Positions 15,673 to 24,551 of a DNA stretch of 64,000 nucleotides are shown here, piece by piece; position 1 is the stretch's first letter, and each line of letters opens with the position of its first letter. Location: positions 85,136 to 149,135 of the forward strand of contig DATAZL010000035.1 of the NCBI GenBank assembly GCA_036272055.1, in the 5' to 3' direction. The notes under the pieces are model-generated. The model saw nothing but the letters and a program-made list of their open reading frames with translations, ran no database searches and was not told the origin of the DNA. This DNA comes from DASZVB01 sp036272055. Lineage in GTDB: Bacteria; Myxococcota_A; Polyangia; Polyangiales; Polyangiaceae. A program made the translations under genes and the position numbers.

Positions 15673-17448
15673 ATGGCAACGGCGCTCGCCATGTCGCGGC
15701 GGCTCCCGATGTATCTCGCGCTCTTGACCGCGACGCTGGTCGCACCGTCGCTCTTCGTCGGGTTTCAGCTCGATGACTACGCGCATCGCTTCTGTAGCCT
15801 CCGGAGCGCGGGCGCCGACGCACTCTGCCCCACGAGCCTCTCCCTCTTCACGATCGCAGTGGGCCGACCCGAGGTGATGCACCGGGCCATCGAGAACGGC
15901 CTGGCGCCTTACTGGGCGTACGGCGGGCTCGTCATCGATTTTCTCAGGCCGTTGTCGGCCTTCACGCACTACGTGGATTACCGGCTTTTTCCGCATGCTG
16001 CGGCCCTCATGCACGCGGAGAACATCGCGTGGCTCGCCGCTGCGATCTTCTGCGCGACCCTCCTGTACAGATCGGTTTTCGGCGTGGGAGTCGTGAGCGC
16101 GTCCGCGGCGTTCGCGTTCGCCGTCGATCACGTGCACGGCGTGCCCGCGGGCTGGATCGCGAATCGCAATGCCGTCATGGGAGCGTTCTTCGGGACGGCC
16201 GCGCTCCTTGCGTACGATCGCGCGACGCGTAGTCGATCCATTCGAACGACGACGCTCGGTGTCGTGAGCCTGGTCCTCGGGCTCCTCAGCGGCGAGATCG
16301 CGCTCGGCGCATGGGGCTTCCTGGTCGCGCACGCGTTGATCCTCGACCGGCGACGGCCCGGAGTCCGGCTCGCGGCGCTCGCGCCGTATGCCGTCGCGAC
16401 GCTCGCGTGGCGCCTAGCTTACTCGGCCACCGGACACGGCGCGGTCGGCTCCGCGCTGTACATCGATCCGGCGCGGGAGCCGCTCGCGTTTCTTCAGGTG
16501 CTCCCGTCGCGCATCCCGTTGCTGGTCCAGGGCGTGTTCGGCTTTCCGCCGGCAGAGAGCGCCTTCTTCACGACGCCAGCGCTCGCGCGAGTCGGACTGG
16601 CCGGCGCGGTCGTGTTCTCCGTCGCGCTCGTGGTCGCGTTCGCGAAGTTCGCGTGGCTCGACCGCGCGACGCGATTCTGGGCTCTGGGTATGCTCCTGTC
16701 GCTTCTCTCTGCGTGCTCGGCCGTGCCGCACAACCGGCTCCTCTACTTCCCGAGCCTCGGTGGCATCGGGCTCCTCGCGGCGACGATCGACGCCTTCACA
16801 CGCAGCGATCCGCGGCTCCCGAACGGCATCCCCCGCAAGGTGTCGCAGCTGGTCGTCGGGCTCTCGGGAGGGCTGCACGCGTTCGTCTCGCCGCTCCTCT
16901 TGCCGCTCGCTGCGTGCACGGTGTTGCTGACGCATACCGTCGCGGACCGCGCGATCCCGAGCGCGGTCGCGACCATGACCGACGTTCCGCGTCAGGAGCT
17001 CGTCATGGTCACCGCTCCGGAATACTACGCCGGCGAATACCTCAGGCTCGTGCAGCGCGCCGAGGGAAAGCCGGAGCCCGAGAAGCTCCGGCTGCTCTCT
17101 GTCGGCTCGGTGCGTCTCCACGTCGCGCGACTCGACGCGCACACCCTCGAGCTGACGTACGAGCACGGCCTCCTCGAATCGATGCCGCTCCGGCTCTACC
17201 GCGACGCTGCGCACCCGATGCACGCCGGCGACACGATACGCCTCGACGGTCTCGACATCGTCGTCACCCGCGTCACGCGCGACGGCCGGCCCGCGACGGC
17301 GACCTTCACGTTCGCGGAGCGGCTCGATTCGTCGAAGCTCCGCTGGGTCATCTGGGAGCGCGATCGGTTCGTCCCGTTCACGCCGCCCACGGTCGACGGA
17401 GAGGCGGTCGACGTGGAGCCGGCACGCTCGGAATTCACCGTCGGCTGA
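15673..17448 (+). CDS. Multi-pass membrane protein, GT-C-like layout
   Basis: About 591 aa from ATG 15673. The first helix is followed by 'FQLDDYAHRF', acidic residues in the first outside loop as in GT-C polyprenyl-sugar glycosyltransferases. About 9-11 further hydrophobic helices run to residue 440 ('TTLGVVSLVLGLLSGEIAL', 'VFSVALVVAFAKFAWL'). The last 150 residues are a soluble, beta-rich domain outside the membrane. I do not recognise a defined family; membrane-bound sugar transferase is inferred from the layout only. The stop is 56 bp before hemB on the same strand, but a functional link to tetrapyrrole synthesis is not suggested. Confidence 0.7.
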   Translation: MATALAMSRRLPMYLALLTATLVAPSLFVGFQLDDYAHRFCSLRSAGADALCPTSLSLFTIAVGRPEVMHRAIENGLAPYWAYGGLVIDFLRPLSAFTHYVDYRLFPHAAALMHAENIAWLAAAIFCATLLYRSVFGVGVVSASAAFAFAVDHVHGVPAGWIANRNAVMGAFFGTAALLAYDRATRSRSIRTTTLGVVSLVLGLLSGEIALGAWGFLVAHALILDRRRPGVRLAALAPYAVATLAWRLAYSATGHGAVGSALYIDPAREPLAFLQVLPSRIPLLVQGVFGFPPAESAFFTTPALARVGLAGAVVFSVALVVAFAKFAWLDRATRFWALGMLLSLLSACSAVPHNRLLYFPSLGGIGLLAATIDAFTRSDPRLPNGIPRKVSQLVVGLSGGLHAFVSPLLLPLAACTVLLTHTVADRAIPSAVATMTDVPRQELVMVTAPEYYAGEYLRLVQRAEGKPEPEKLRLLSVGSVRLHVARLDAHTLELTYEHGLLESMPLRLYRDAAHPMHAGDTIRLDGLDIVVTRVTRDGRPATATFTFAERLDSSKLRWVIWERDRFVPFTPPTVDGEAVDVEPARSEFTVG

Positions 17449-17504
17449 CGGCTCCGGGGCGCCGGCTCGCCGGGTGGGCGGCGCGATGTTAGCCTTCGCG
17501 CATC

Positions 17505-18488
17505 ATGCTGGTGCGACCGCGACGCAATCGAAGCACGCCGGTGATCCGTGGCCTGGTGCGGGAGACGACCCTGTCCGCCGATCGGCTGGTATGGCCGCTC
17601 TTCGTCCAGGAAGGCGAGAAGAACGAGACGAAGATCGGGTCGATGCCCGGTCAGTCCCGGCTCAGCATCGATCTTCTCGTCGAGCGGGCGCGCGGCGCTC
17701 GCGACGTGGGCGTCACCTCCGTCGCGCTCTTCCCTGCCCTCACCGAGTCGCTGAAGGATCCGGAGGGGCGCGAGAGCATCAACCCCGACGGCCTGCTCCA
17801 GCGCGCCGTTCGCGCGCTGAAAGAGAACGTCCGCGAGCTCCATGTGATCACCGACGTCGCGCTCGATCCGTACAGCTCCGACGGCCACGACGGCGTGGTC
17901 ATCGACGGCCGCATCGACAACGAGCGCACCGTGCCGATCCTCGCGGCCATGGCCGTCGCCCAGGCCCGCGCCGGCGCCGACATGGTCGCGCCGAGCGACA
18001 TGATGGACGGCCGGGTCGGCGCGATCCGCCTCGCGCTCGACGAGGCAGGGTTCGCGAACGTCGGGATCTGCAGCTACGCCGTGAAGTACGCCTCGGCGTT
18101 CTACGGTCCGTTCCGTGAGGCCCTCGATTCCGCACCGAAGAGCGGAGACAAGAAGACTTACCAGATGGACCCCGCGAACGTGCGCGAGGCCATCCGCGAG
18201 ATCCGGCTCGACGAGGCCGAGGGCGCCGACATGCTCATGGTGAAGCCCGGCCTTCCCTACCTCGACGTCGTGCGCTACGTGCGCGAGCACACGAGCCTGC
18301 CGGTCAGCGTCTATCACGTGAGTGGTGAGTACGCGATGCTCAAGGCCGCAGCGCAGAACGGCTGGCTCGACTACGACCGGTGTCTCCTCGAGAGCCTGCT
18401 CGGCATGCGCCGCGCAGGAGCCGACGTCATCTTCACCTACGGCGCCGTCGAAGCCGCCAAGCTCCTCAAGGGCGGCAAGCTCGGATAG
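17505..18488 (+). CDS. hemB: Delta-aminolevulinic acid dehydratase (porphobilinogen synthase)
   Basis: A 327-aa enzyme that condenses two 5-aminolevulinate molecules to porphobilinogen in heme and corrinoid synthesis. The Schiff-base lysines are Lys194 in 'SYAVKYASAFYGPF' and Lys247 in 'MLMVKPGLPYLDVV'. The metal region 'VITDVALDPYSSDGHDG' (115-130) contains Asp but no Cys, so this is the cysteine-free, Mg-type active site rather than the zinc type. 'VAPSDMMDGRVGAIR' and 'GEYAMLKAAA' are further signatures. Length is normal for the family. ATG 17505 is the natural start. Confidence 0.97.
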   Translation: MLVRPRRNRSTPVIRGLVRETTLSADRLVWPLFVQEGEKNETKIGSMPGQSRLSIDLLVERARGARDVGVTSVALFPALTESLKDPEGRESINPDGLLQRAVRALKENVRELHVITDVALDPYSSDGHDGVVIDGRIDNERTVPILAAMAVAQARAGADMVAPSDMMDGRVGAIRLALDEAGFANVGICSYAVKYASAFYGPFREALDSAPKSGDKKTYQMDPANVREAIREIRLDEAEGADMLMVKPGLPYLDVVRYVREHTSLPVSVYHVSGEYAMLKAAAQNGWLDYDRCLLESLLGMRRAGADVIFTYGAVEAAKLLKGGKLG

Positions 18489-18497
18489 CGACGAGAC

Positions 18498-19664
18498 CTA
18501 ACGTCCCAGAAACGCAACCGTGCCCCCGCCCGGATGCACGCACACGACGCGTGTCCCGGGCGAGTCGATCCAGATTGGTGGCCCGGCCTCGAAGGGCGAC
18601 AGGGGGTTCGAGTGCACGGTTGGGTTGCCGCGGACGTCGTTGACGAGGCCGCACAGCGTGTTGCAGATGTCCGACGCTGCGGACACGATGTCCTCTCCCG
18701 GGTGATCGGCGGCGATCTGCGCTTCGATGTCGGCCTGGGACATGGCGAGGTACGCCCCGCCGAGGCGCGCGACGGCTTCGAGATCACACAGCACGCCGCC
18801 CTGCACTTCCCCGGCATCGTCGACGAGCCACGAAGCGTGGAACCGCCCCGGCGATTCGATCCACGGGCTCGGCGCATTGCGCATCTCCTTCAGAGGGATC
18901 TCGTGCCCGCACAGTTGCTTCAGCGCGTCGGTGACGAGGCCGAGCGCCGGAAACTGGAGCGTCCCATCGGCGCGCGCGGGCTCGTCGGCGTGAACCGGTT
19001 CATCGCCGTAAGCGGGCTCGTCGGCGCGTGGCGGCTCGTCGTCGTGCGCCGGTTCATCGGCGCGTGGCGGCTCGTCGTCGTAGCCCGCACGATGGTCCTC
19101 GGGCGCCGGCGCGTCGTCCTGGCGCGAGTCGTCGTGGTCGGAGGGAGGCGGCAGCCCCTCGCGCAGGGTCCCCGGTCTCGCGCTCGCACCGCGCAGACGT
19201 TGCGGTCGCACGGAGTACGGATGGATCTCGCTATCGAACTGATTGGCGAGCAGCCGCTCGAGCCGTGCGACGCGCGCGATGAGCCCCTCGTGACTGGCGC
19301 GGAGCATCGTGAGGTCGGCGATGAGCGCGGCCTCGACCGGTGAGCGGACCTCGGCTCGACCGAGCTGTTCGATGTAGGAGGGCGCGAGCCGTGACGGCAC
19401 CCACGCGCCGTCGATCGCGTCGAAGCTCGCCTCGTCGGAGACCGAGCCGTTCGAGACGATCTTCGCCGCCGCGTCGACGAGGGGCTTGCCGTTCTTGCTG
19501 CGGCGCAGCGCGTCGATGATCGCGGGCTTGCCCTCGATCCGGGTGCTGCGGGGCTGGAACACCCCGTCCCCCGTCGAGACGAGCCGCAATATCTCCAGGA
19601 ACCAGCGCCCATGGCGGAGGATGAGGCGCTTCGGACGCCCCCCATCGAGGAGATCGGCGGTCAC
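18498..19664 (-). CDS. Unrecognised protein with DEP-repeat linker and possible CheX/CheC-like C-terminus
   Basis: A 388-aa soluble protein. Residues 1-140 are helical with a short coiled-coil stretch ('LRASHEGLIARVARLERLLA'). Residues of about 185-235 are an acidic low-complexity linker built from repeats such as 'DDEPPRADEPAH' and 'YGDEPVHADEPA'. The C-terminal 150 residues resemble CheX/CheC phosphatase-type domains ('EVQGGVLCDLEAVARLGGAY', 'IVSAASDICNTLCGLVND', with Asp-x2-Asn where CheX has Glu-x2-Asn), but the match is weak. If real, it would act on a phosphorylated response regulator. It starts at GTG 19664; the ribosome-binding site is unclear. Confidence 0.55.
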   Translation of the reverse strand: MTADLLDGGRPKRLILRHGRWFLEILRLVSTGDGVFQPRSTRIEGKPAIIDALRRSKNGKPLVDAAAKIVSNGSVSDEASFDAIDGAWVPSRLAPSYIEQLGRAEVRSPVEAALIADLTMLRASHEGLIARVARLERLLANQFDSEIHPYSVRPQRLRGASARPGTLREGLPPPSDHDDSRQDDAPAPEDHRAGYDDEPPRADEPAHDDEPPRADEPAYGDEPVHADEPARADGTLQFPALGLVTDALKQLCGHEIPLKEMRNAPSPWIESPGRFHASWLVDDAGEVQGGVLCDLEAVARLGGAYLAMSQADIEAQIAADHPGEDIVSAASDICNTLCGLVNDVRGNPTVHSNPLSPFEAGPPIWIDSPGTRVVCVHPGGGTVAFLGR

Positions 19665-19733
19665 ACCTCGACATACGGCAATCCGCCGGAGAAATTCAGG
19701 GCCCCTGGCCGCCTGCCGGTGGGACGGATCGCC

Positions 19734-21380
19734 CTATTTTTTCCCCAGAACCTCGGCGACGAGCGCCTTGGCTTCTTCCTGGATCCGTGCGAGGTGCTCC
19801 GGCCCTTTGAAGCTCTCGGCGTAGACCTTGTAGACGTCCTCCGTCCCGGACGGACGGGCGGCGAACCACCCGTTCTCGGACGTTACCTTGAGGCCGCCGA
19901 TCTTCTGGCCGTTGCCGGGGGCCTTGGTGAGCTTCTCGCGGATGGGGTCACCGGCGAGGGTCGTGCGGGTGACGTCGTTCTCGCTGAGCTCGCCGAGCGC
20001 CTTCTTTTGCTCGCGAGTCGCCGGCACGTCGATGCGCTCGTAGACCGGCTCGCCGAAGCGCGCCGTCAGCTCCTTGTAGAGCTCGCCGGGGTCCTTCCCG
20101 GTCTTCGACGTGATCTCCGCGGCGAGCAGGTTCGCGATGAGCCCGTCCTTGTCGGTCGTCCAGACCGTGCCGTCGCGCCGCAAGAACGAGCAGCCGGCGC
20201 TCTCCTCGCCGCCGAACCCGAGACTGCCGTCGGAGAGCCCGGGCACGAACCATTTGAACCCAACCGGCACCTCGACGAGCGGCCGCCCGAGGTCCTTCAC
20301 GACGAGGTCCATCATGGCGCTCGTGACGACGGTCTTGCCGATGCCCACCTTCGCGCCCCATGCTGGACGGTTCCGCGCGAGGTACGACGCGCACACCGCG
20401 AGGTAGTGGTTCGGATTGAGGAGACCCGCGCCGCGCGTCACGATGCCGTGTCGGTCGGAGTCGGTGTCGTTGCCGAACGCGACGTCGAAGCGGTCCCTGA
20501 GCGCGATGAGGCGCTGCATCGCGTCGCGCGACGAGCAGTCCATGCGGATCTTGCCGTCGTGATCCACCGTCATGAAGCGGAACGTGGGATCGACCTCGTC
20601 GTTCACGACCTCGATGTCGAGGCCGTACGCCTCCCCGATGCGACCCCAGAAGCCGACACTGGCGCCGCCCATCGGATCGACGCCGAGCTTCAGCTTGCCG
20701 GATCTTGCGACGTCCATGTCGACGACGTTCGCGAGGTCCTTCACGAACGGGTCGACGAAGTCGTACGCCTCGATGCTGCCGGAGCCGAGCGCGCTCGCGA
20801 GCGGAACCCGCCGGACGTCCTTGCCGCCGCCGGCGAGGATCGCGTTGGCGCGCTTCTCGATCCACGACGTGACCTCTGTCTCGGCGGGGCCGCCGTGGGG
20901 CGGGTTGTACTTGAACCCGCCGTCCTCCGGCGGGTTGTGGCTCGGCGTGACGACGATGCCGTCGGCGAGGCCCGTCGTGCGGCCGCGGTTGAACGTGATG
21001 ATCGCGTGCGACACCACCGGCGTCGGCGTGTACGTGCGCCCCGCCTGGTAGCGGACGTGCACGCCGTTCGCCGCGAGGACCTCGAGCGCGCTCGCCCACG
21101 CCGGCTCGGAAAGCGCGTGGGTGTCGATGCCGATGTAGAGCGGTCCGTCGATCTTCGCCTGCGCGCGATACTCGGAGACCGCCTGCGAGATGGCGAGGAT
21201 GTGCGCCTCGTTGAACGTCTTCGCGAACGCGGAGCCGCGATGGCCCGACGTGCCGAACGCAACGCGCTGGACGGGATCGTTCGCGTCGGGGTGCTCCTCG
21301 TAATAGGCAGTCACCAGACGCGGAATGTTCGCGAGAAGGCTGCGCGGAGCCGGCTTGCCGGCGAGCGGGCTGGACGACAT
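19734..21380 (-). CDS. pgm: Phosphoglucomutase (alpha-D-glucose phosphate-specific)
   Basis: A 548-aa phosphohexomutase interconverting glucose 1-phosphate and glucose 6-phosphate. Key motifs: 'AFGTSGHRGSAF' near residue 41, the phosphoserine loop 'VVTPSHNPPEDGG' (Ser147), the magnesium loop 'NDTDSDRHGIV', the sugar-binding loop 'GFGGEESAG', and the phosphate-binding C-terminus 'ENGWFAARPSGTEDVYKVYAES'. The length and start match the E. coli Pgm type. It lies near a GH63 glucosidase, which together could serve glycogen or trehalose turnover, though the genes are not in one operon. Confidence 0.96.
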   Translation of the reverse strand: MSSSPLAGKPAPRSLLANIPRLVTAYYEEHPDANDPVQRVAFGTSGHRGSAFAKTFNEAHILAISQAVSEYRAQAKIDGPLYIGIDTHALSEPAWASALEVLAANGVHVRYQAGRTYTPTPVVSHAIITFNRGRTTGLADGIVVTPSHNPPEDGGFKYNPPHGGPAETEVTSWIEKRANAILAGGGKDVRRVPLASALGSGSIEAYDFVDPFVKDLANVVDMDVARSGKLKLGVDPMGGASVGFWGRIGEAYGLDIEVVNDEVDPTFRFMTVDHDGKIRMDCSSRDAMQRLIALRDRFDVAFGNDTDSDRHGIVTRGAGLLNPNHYLAVCASYLARNRPAWGAKVGIGKTVVTSAMMDLVVKDLGRPLVEVPVGFKWFVPGLSDGSLGFGGEESAGCSFLRRDGTVWTTDKDGLIANLLAAEITSKTGKDPGELYKELTARFGEPVYERIDVPATREQKKALGELSENDVTRTTLAGDPIREKLTKAPGNGQKIGGLKVTSENGWFAARPSGTEDVYKVYAESFKGPEHLARIQEEAKALVAEVLGKK

Positions 21381-21604
21381 GCATCTCGCTTAACAGTTTT
21401 CTGGCCTCGGTGGGGCGTTCCGGGTCGTCCCAGAAGGGCGGGCTGACCGACGCTCAGCGATGCCGGCTCATTGTGGCAATTCTGTCGTTTCGGCGACATC
21501 TCCGGGAGTTCATGGGCTTCCCGACGGCCGGACGGCGCCGCGGCATGCGAGTTGCTCAATGAGCTCCCGTACGGAGGCTCATCGTCTCCGGAAGGAGCCA
21601 AATC

Positions 21605-21826
21605 ATGACGACCCCTCGTCAACCCATCTCGCGTGTCTCGAAGAGCATGATCGCGTTCGTGATGCTGCTCGTCGTGCCGTTCGGAATCTTCGCGGTGAGC
21701 CGCTCGTATTACATGGCGCTCGCAGCCCTCGTCATCTTCGCGATCGGCTACGCCATCTACTTCCTCGGAATGTCGTCGGGTCTGCCGGGTACTTCCGGGC
21801 GCAACGGGCGCAACGTCCGTACGTAG
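21605..21826 (+). CDS. Small membrane protein (73 aa)
   Basis: A 73-aa protein with two hydrophobic helices ('SMIAFVMLLVVPFGIFAV' and 'ALAALVIFAIGYAIYFLGM') and a basic tail. GGAAGGAG seven bases before the ATG is one of the best ribosome-binding sites in the window and is the strongest support. The last 70 bp overlap the 3' end of the convergent GH63 gene. Family not recognised. Confidence 0.7.
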   Translation: MTTPRQPISRVSKSMIAFVMLLVVPFGIFAVSRSYYMALAALVIFAIGYAIYFLGMSSGLPGTSGRNGRNVRT

Positions 21827-24516
21827 TGCTCGCTCGGCGGCCCTGATGGCGTCGCGCGCCTCTGCGCGATGCCTTCGAGGCAACGGATCACCAACGCCGT
21901 CCATCCTGTCTGATGACTGGCGCCGACGCCGCTACCGTTGTCGCCGTTGAAGTACTCGCTGAAGAGCACGAGGTCCTTGAAGCTCGGGTCGGTCGCGTAG
22001 CGCGCATCGGACCCGTGGCAAGGACGAGCGCCGCGCGCGTCCGGCAAGAAGAGATTCGAGAGCCGCTGCGCGAGCTCACCCGCGACCTCGTCGAGGGTCA
22101 TGAAGATGCCGGACCCGGTGGGGCACTCGACCTTGAACGACTCGCCGTAGAAGTGGTGGTATCGCTCGAGCGCCTCGATCAGGAGATAGTTGAGCGGGAA
22201 CCACACCGGCCCTCGCCAGTTCGAGTTGCCGCCGAAGAGCCAGCTGTCCGAGTCCCCCGGCATGTACGTCACGCGGTGCTCGTGCCCGTCCACGTCGAGC
22301 ACGAACGGATGCTCGAGATGCACGCGGCTGAGTGAACGGATCCCGTGCGGCGAGAGAAACTCGCCCTCGTCGAGCACATACTTCAGGACGCGTGTGAGAC
22401 GCTCCTTCGACGGCACGGCGAGGAGCCGATGACCGCTCTTGCCCTCCGTCATGTACGTCATGTGACGCGCGAGATCTTTCCGGTTCTCGAGGAACCACTG
22501 CATGCGCTTCTTGAAGCCGGGGAGCTCGGCGATGACGTCGTCCTCGAGGATCTCCACGGCGAAGAGCGGGATCACACCGACCATCGAGCGCGTGCGCATC
22601 GGCGTCGAGGTGTTCTCGATCCGGAGCTGGTCGTAATAGAAGCCGTCCACGTCGTCCCAGAGCCCATTGCCGCCGAGGGCGTTCATGGCGTCCACGATCG
22701 CGACGAAGTGCTCGAAGAACTTCGACGCCATGTCCTCGTACACCGGGTCGTGGTGCGCGAGCTCGAGCGCCATCGCCAGCATCGTCACGGCGTAGAACGC
22801 CATCCAGGCGGTGCCGTCCGCCTGCTCGAGGCGACCACCGGTCGGCAGCGGCTGGGAGCGGTCGAAGATGCCGATGTTGTCGAGCCCGAGGAAGCCGCCC
22901 GCGAAGAGATTATTGCCCTCTGTGTCCTTGCGGTTCACCCACCACGTGAAGTTCAGGAGCAGCTTCTGGAAGACGCGAGCGAGAAACGCGACGTCGCGGT
23001 GCCCGCGGCGTCCGGTCATCTTGTACACGCGCCACGCCGACCAGGCGTGCACCGGCGGATTCACGTCGCCGAACGCAAACTCGTACGCCGGGAGCTGGCC
23101 GTTCGGGTGCATGTACCACTCGCGCAGGAGAAGGGTCAGTTGCTCCTTCGCGAAGCCCGGGTCGGTGCGCGCGAAGGGGACCATGTGGAACGCGAGATCC
23201 CACGCCGCGAACCAGGGGTACTCCCACTTGTCGGGCATCGAGAGGACGTCGCGGTTGTAGAGGTGGTCCCAGCCCTTGTTGCGGCCGTACTTTCGCGCTT
23301 CAGGCGGACGCGGACCGCACGGGTCGCCCTCGAGCCAGTGCGTGACGGCGTAGTGATAAAATTGCTTCGACCAGATGAGCCCGGCGTGCGCCTGCCGTGC
23401 GACGGCGCGCTCGTCCGGCGTAGCGACCTCCGGGATGACCGACGCATAGAACGCGTCCGCCTCGCTCTTTCGCGCGGCGAAGGTGGCGTCGAACTCCGCA
23501 TCGAACGGCGCCTTCCGGTCCTCCTTCGACGACACGAGGCGTGCGCGAATCTTCACTTCCGAGTGCGCGGGCACGACGAAGCGGTAATGCGCCGCTGCCT
23601 TCGTGCCGCGGCCGTCGGGGTTCAGCGCTTCCTTGTGCCCGCCGATGACGTACTCGTGGAAGGCGTCCTTCGTGTAGTGCGACTTTGCCGGCACTCCGAA
23701 GAGCTTCCCGGTGTTCGTCTCGTTGTTCGTGAAGAGTAGCTCGGGAACCTGGTCGCGCGTGTCGAGGTGAAAGACCATGTCGTCGAGCTGCTCGTGCGAC
23801 GCGACGACGGTGGACTGACCGGTGCGCTCCATCGTCGGGCACTCGGTGTGCCCTTCCCCGCGCCGGCCCCACGCCCACGTATTGCGGAACCACAGCGTCG
23901 GGAGCACGTGGAGCGGCGCCGCGTCGGGACCGCGGTTCGAGACGGTGATCAAGACGAGGATGTCGTCGGGAGACGCCTTTGCGTACTCGACCGAGACGTC
24001 GAAATAGCGTCCGCCGTCGAGCACGCCGGTGTCGACGAGCTCGTACTCCGGCCGATCGCGCCCGCGACGCCGATTTTCGGCAACGAGGTCGCCGTAGGGA
24101 TAGGCCGCTTGCGGGTATTTGTAGAGCCCCCTGAGATACGAGGCCGTCGGCGTTGCGTCGAGGTAGTAGTAGAGCTCCTTCACGTCCTCGCCGTGATTGC
24201 CCTCCGGACCGGTGAGGCCGAAGAGCCGCTCTTTGAGGATGGGATCTTTCTCGTTGTAGAGCGCGAGCGCGAAGCAGAGCCGCGCCTGACGATCACAGAT
24301 GCCGAGCAGGCCGTCCTCTCCCCATCGGTACGCGCGGCTCCGCGCCTGCTCGTGCGAGAAGTACTCCCAGCAGGTACCGAACTCCGAGTAGTCCTCGCGG
24401 ACCGTCCCCCACTGGCGCTCGGAGAGATACGGCCCCCAGCGCTTCCAGTTCTTTTGCCGGCTCTCGTCCTCGGCAAGTCTGACGCGTTCGGACGTCCCTT
24501 CGTCTCGCGATTCCAT
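21757..24516 (-). CDS. Glycoside hydrolase family 63-type glucosidase
   Basis: A 919-aa cytoplasmic-looking protein of the bacterial GH63/MGH-like group (inverting alpha-glucosidases with an (alpha/alpha)6 barrel). Recognisable segments include 'WGPYLSERQWGTVREDYSE' at the N-terminus, 'WDHLYNRDVLSMPDKWEYPW', 'AWDLAFHMVPFARTDP', 'LPAYEFAFGDVNPPVHAW', 'QADGTAWMAFYAVTMLAMAL' and 'SNWRGPVWFPLNYLL' with 'QTGWTALVI' near the end, where family acid/base residues lie. Substrate is not predictable beyond alpha-glucosides such as glucosylglycerate, trehalose-like or glycogen-derived oligosaccharides. It starts at ATG 24516, only 35 bp from the divergent flavin-reductase start. Confidence 0.88.
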   Translation of the reverse strand: MESRDEGTSERVRLAEDESRQKNWKRWGPYLSERQWGTVREDYSEFGTCWEYFSHEQARSRAYRWGEDGLLGICDRQARLCFALALYNEKDPILKERLFGLTGPEGNHGEDVKELYYYLDATPTASYLRGLYKYPQAAYPYGDLVAENRRRGRDRPEYELVDTGVLDGGRYFDVSVEYAKASPDDILVLITVSNRGPDAAPLHVLPTLWFRNTWAWGRRGEGHTECPTMERTGQSTVVASHEQLDDMVFHLDTRDQVPELLFTNNETNTGKLFGVPAKSHYTKDAFHEYVIGGHKEALNPDGRGTKAAAHYRFVVPAHSEVKIRARLVSSKEDRKAPFDAEFDATFAARKSEADAFYASVIPEVATPDERAVARQAHAGLIWSKQFYHYAVTHWLEGDPCGPRPPEARKYGRNKGWDHLYNRDVLSMPDKWEYPWFAAWDLAFHMVPFARTDPGFAKEQLTLLLREWYMHPNGQLPAYEFAFGDVNPPVHAWSAWRVYKMTGRRGHRDVAFLARVFQKLLLNFTWWVNRKDTEGNNLFAGGFLGLDNIGIFDRSQPLPTGGRLEQADGTAWMAFYAVTMLAMALELAHHDPVYEDMASKFFEHFVAIVDAMNALGGNGLWDDVDGFYYDQLRIENTSTPMRTRSMVGVIPLFAVEILEDDVIAELPGFKKRMQWFLENRKDLARHMTYMTEGKSGHRLLAVPSKERLTRVLKYVLDEGEFLSPHGIRSLSRVHLEHPFVLDVDGHEHRVTYMPGDSDSWLFGGNSNWRGPVWFPLNYLLIEALERYHHFYGESFKVECPTGSGIFMTLDEVAGELAQRLSNLFLPDARGARPCHGSDARYATDPSFKDLVLFSEYFNGDNGSGVGASHQTGWTALVIRCLEGIAQRRATPSGPPSEHYVRTLRPLRPEVPGRPDDIPRK

Positions 24517-24551
24517 CTTTGGCCCTTGCGCGGCACTCTACCGCGTACCCC

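Noticed and set aside
19611..21446. 611-aa plus-strand open frame
   Set aside because: Antisense to pgm; Arg/Val-rich composition is the usual shadow of a high-GC gene.
22345..23739. 464-aa plus-strand open frame
   Set aside because: Antisense to the GH63 glucosidase, with no recognisable motif.
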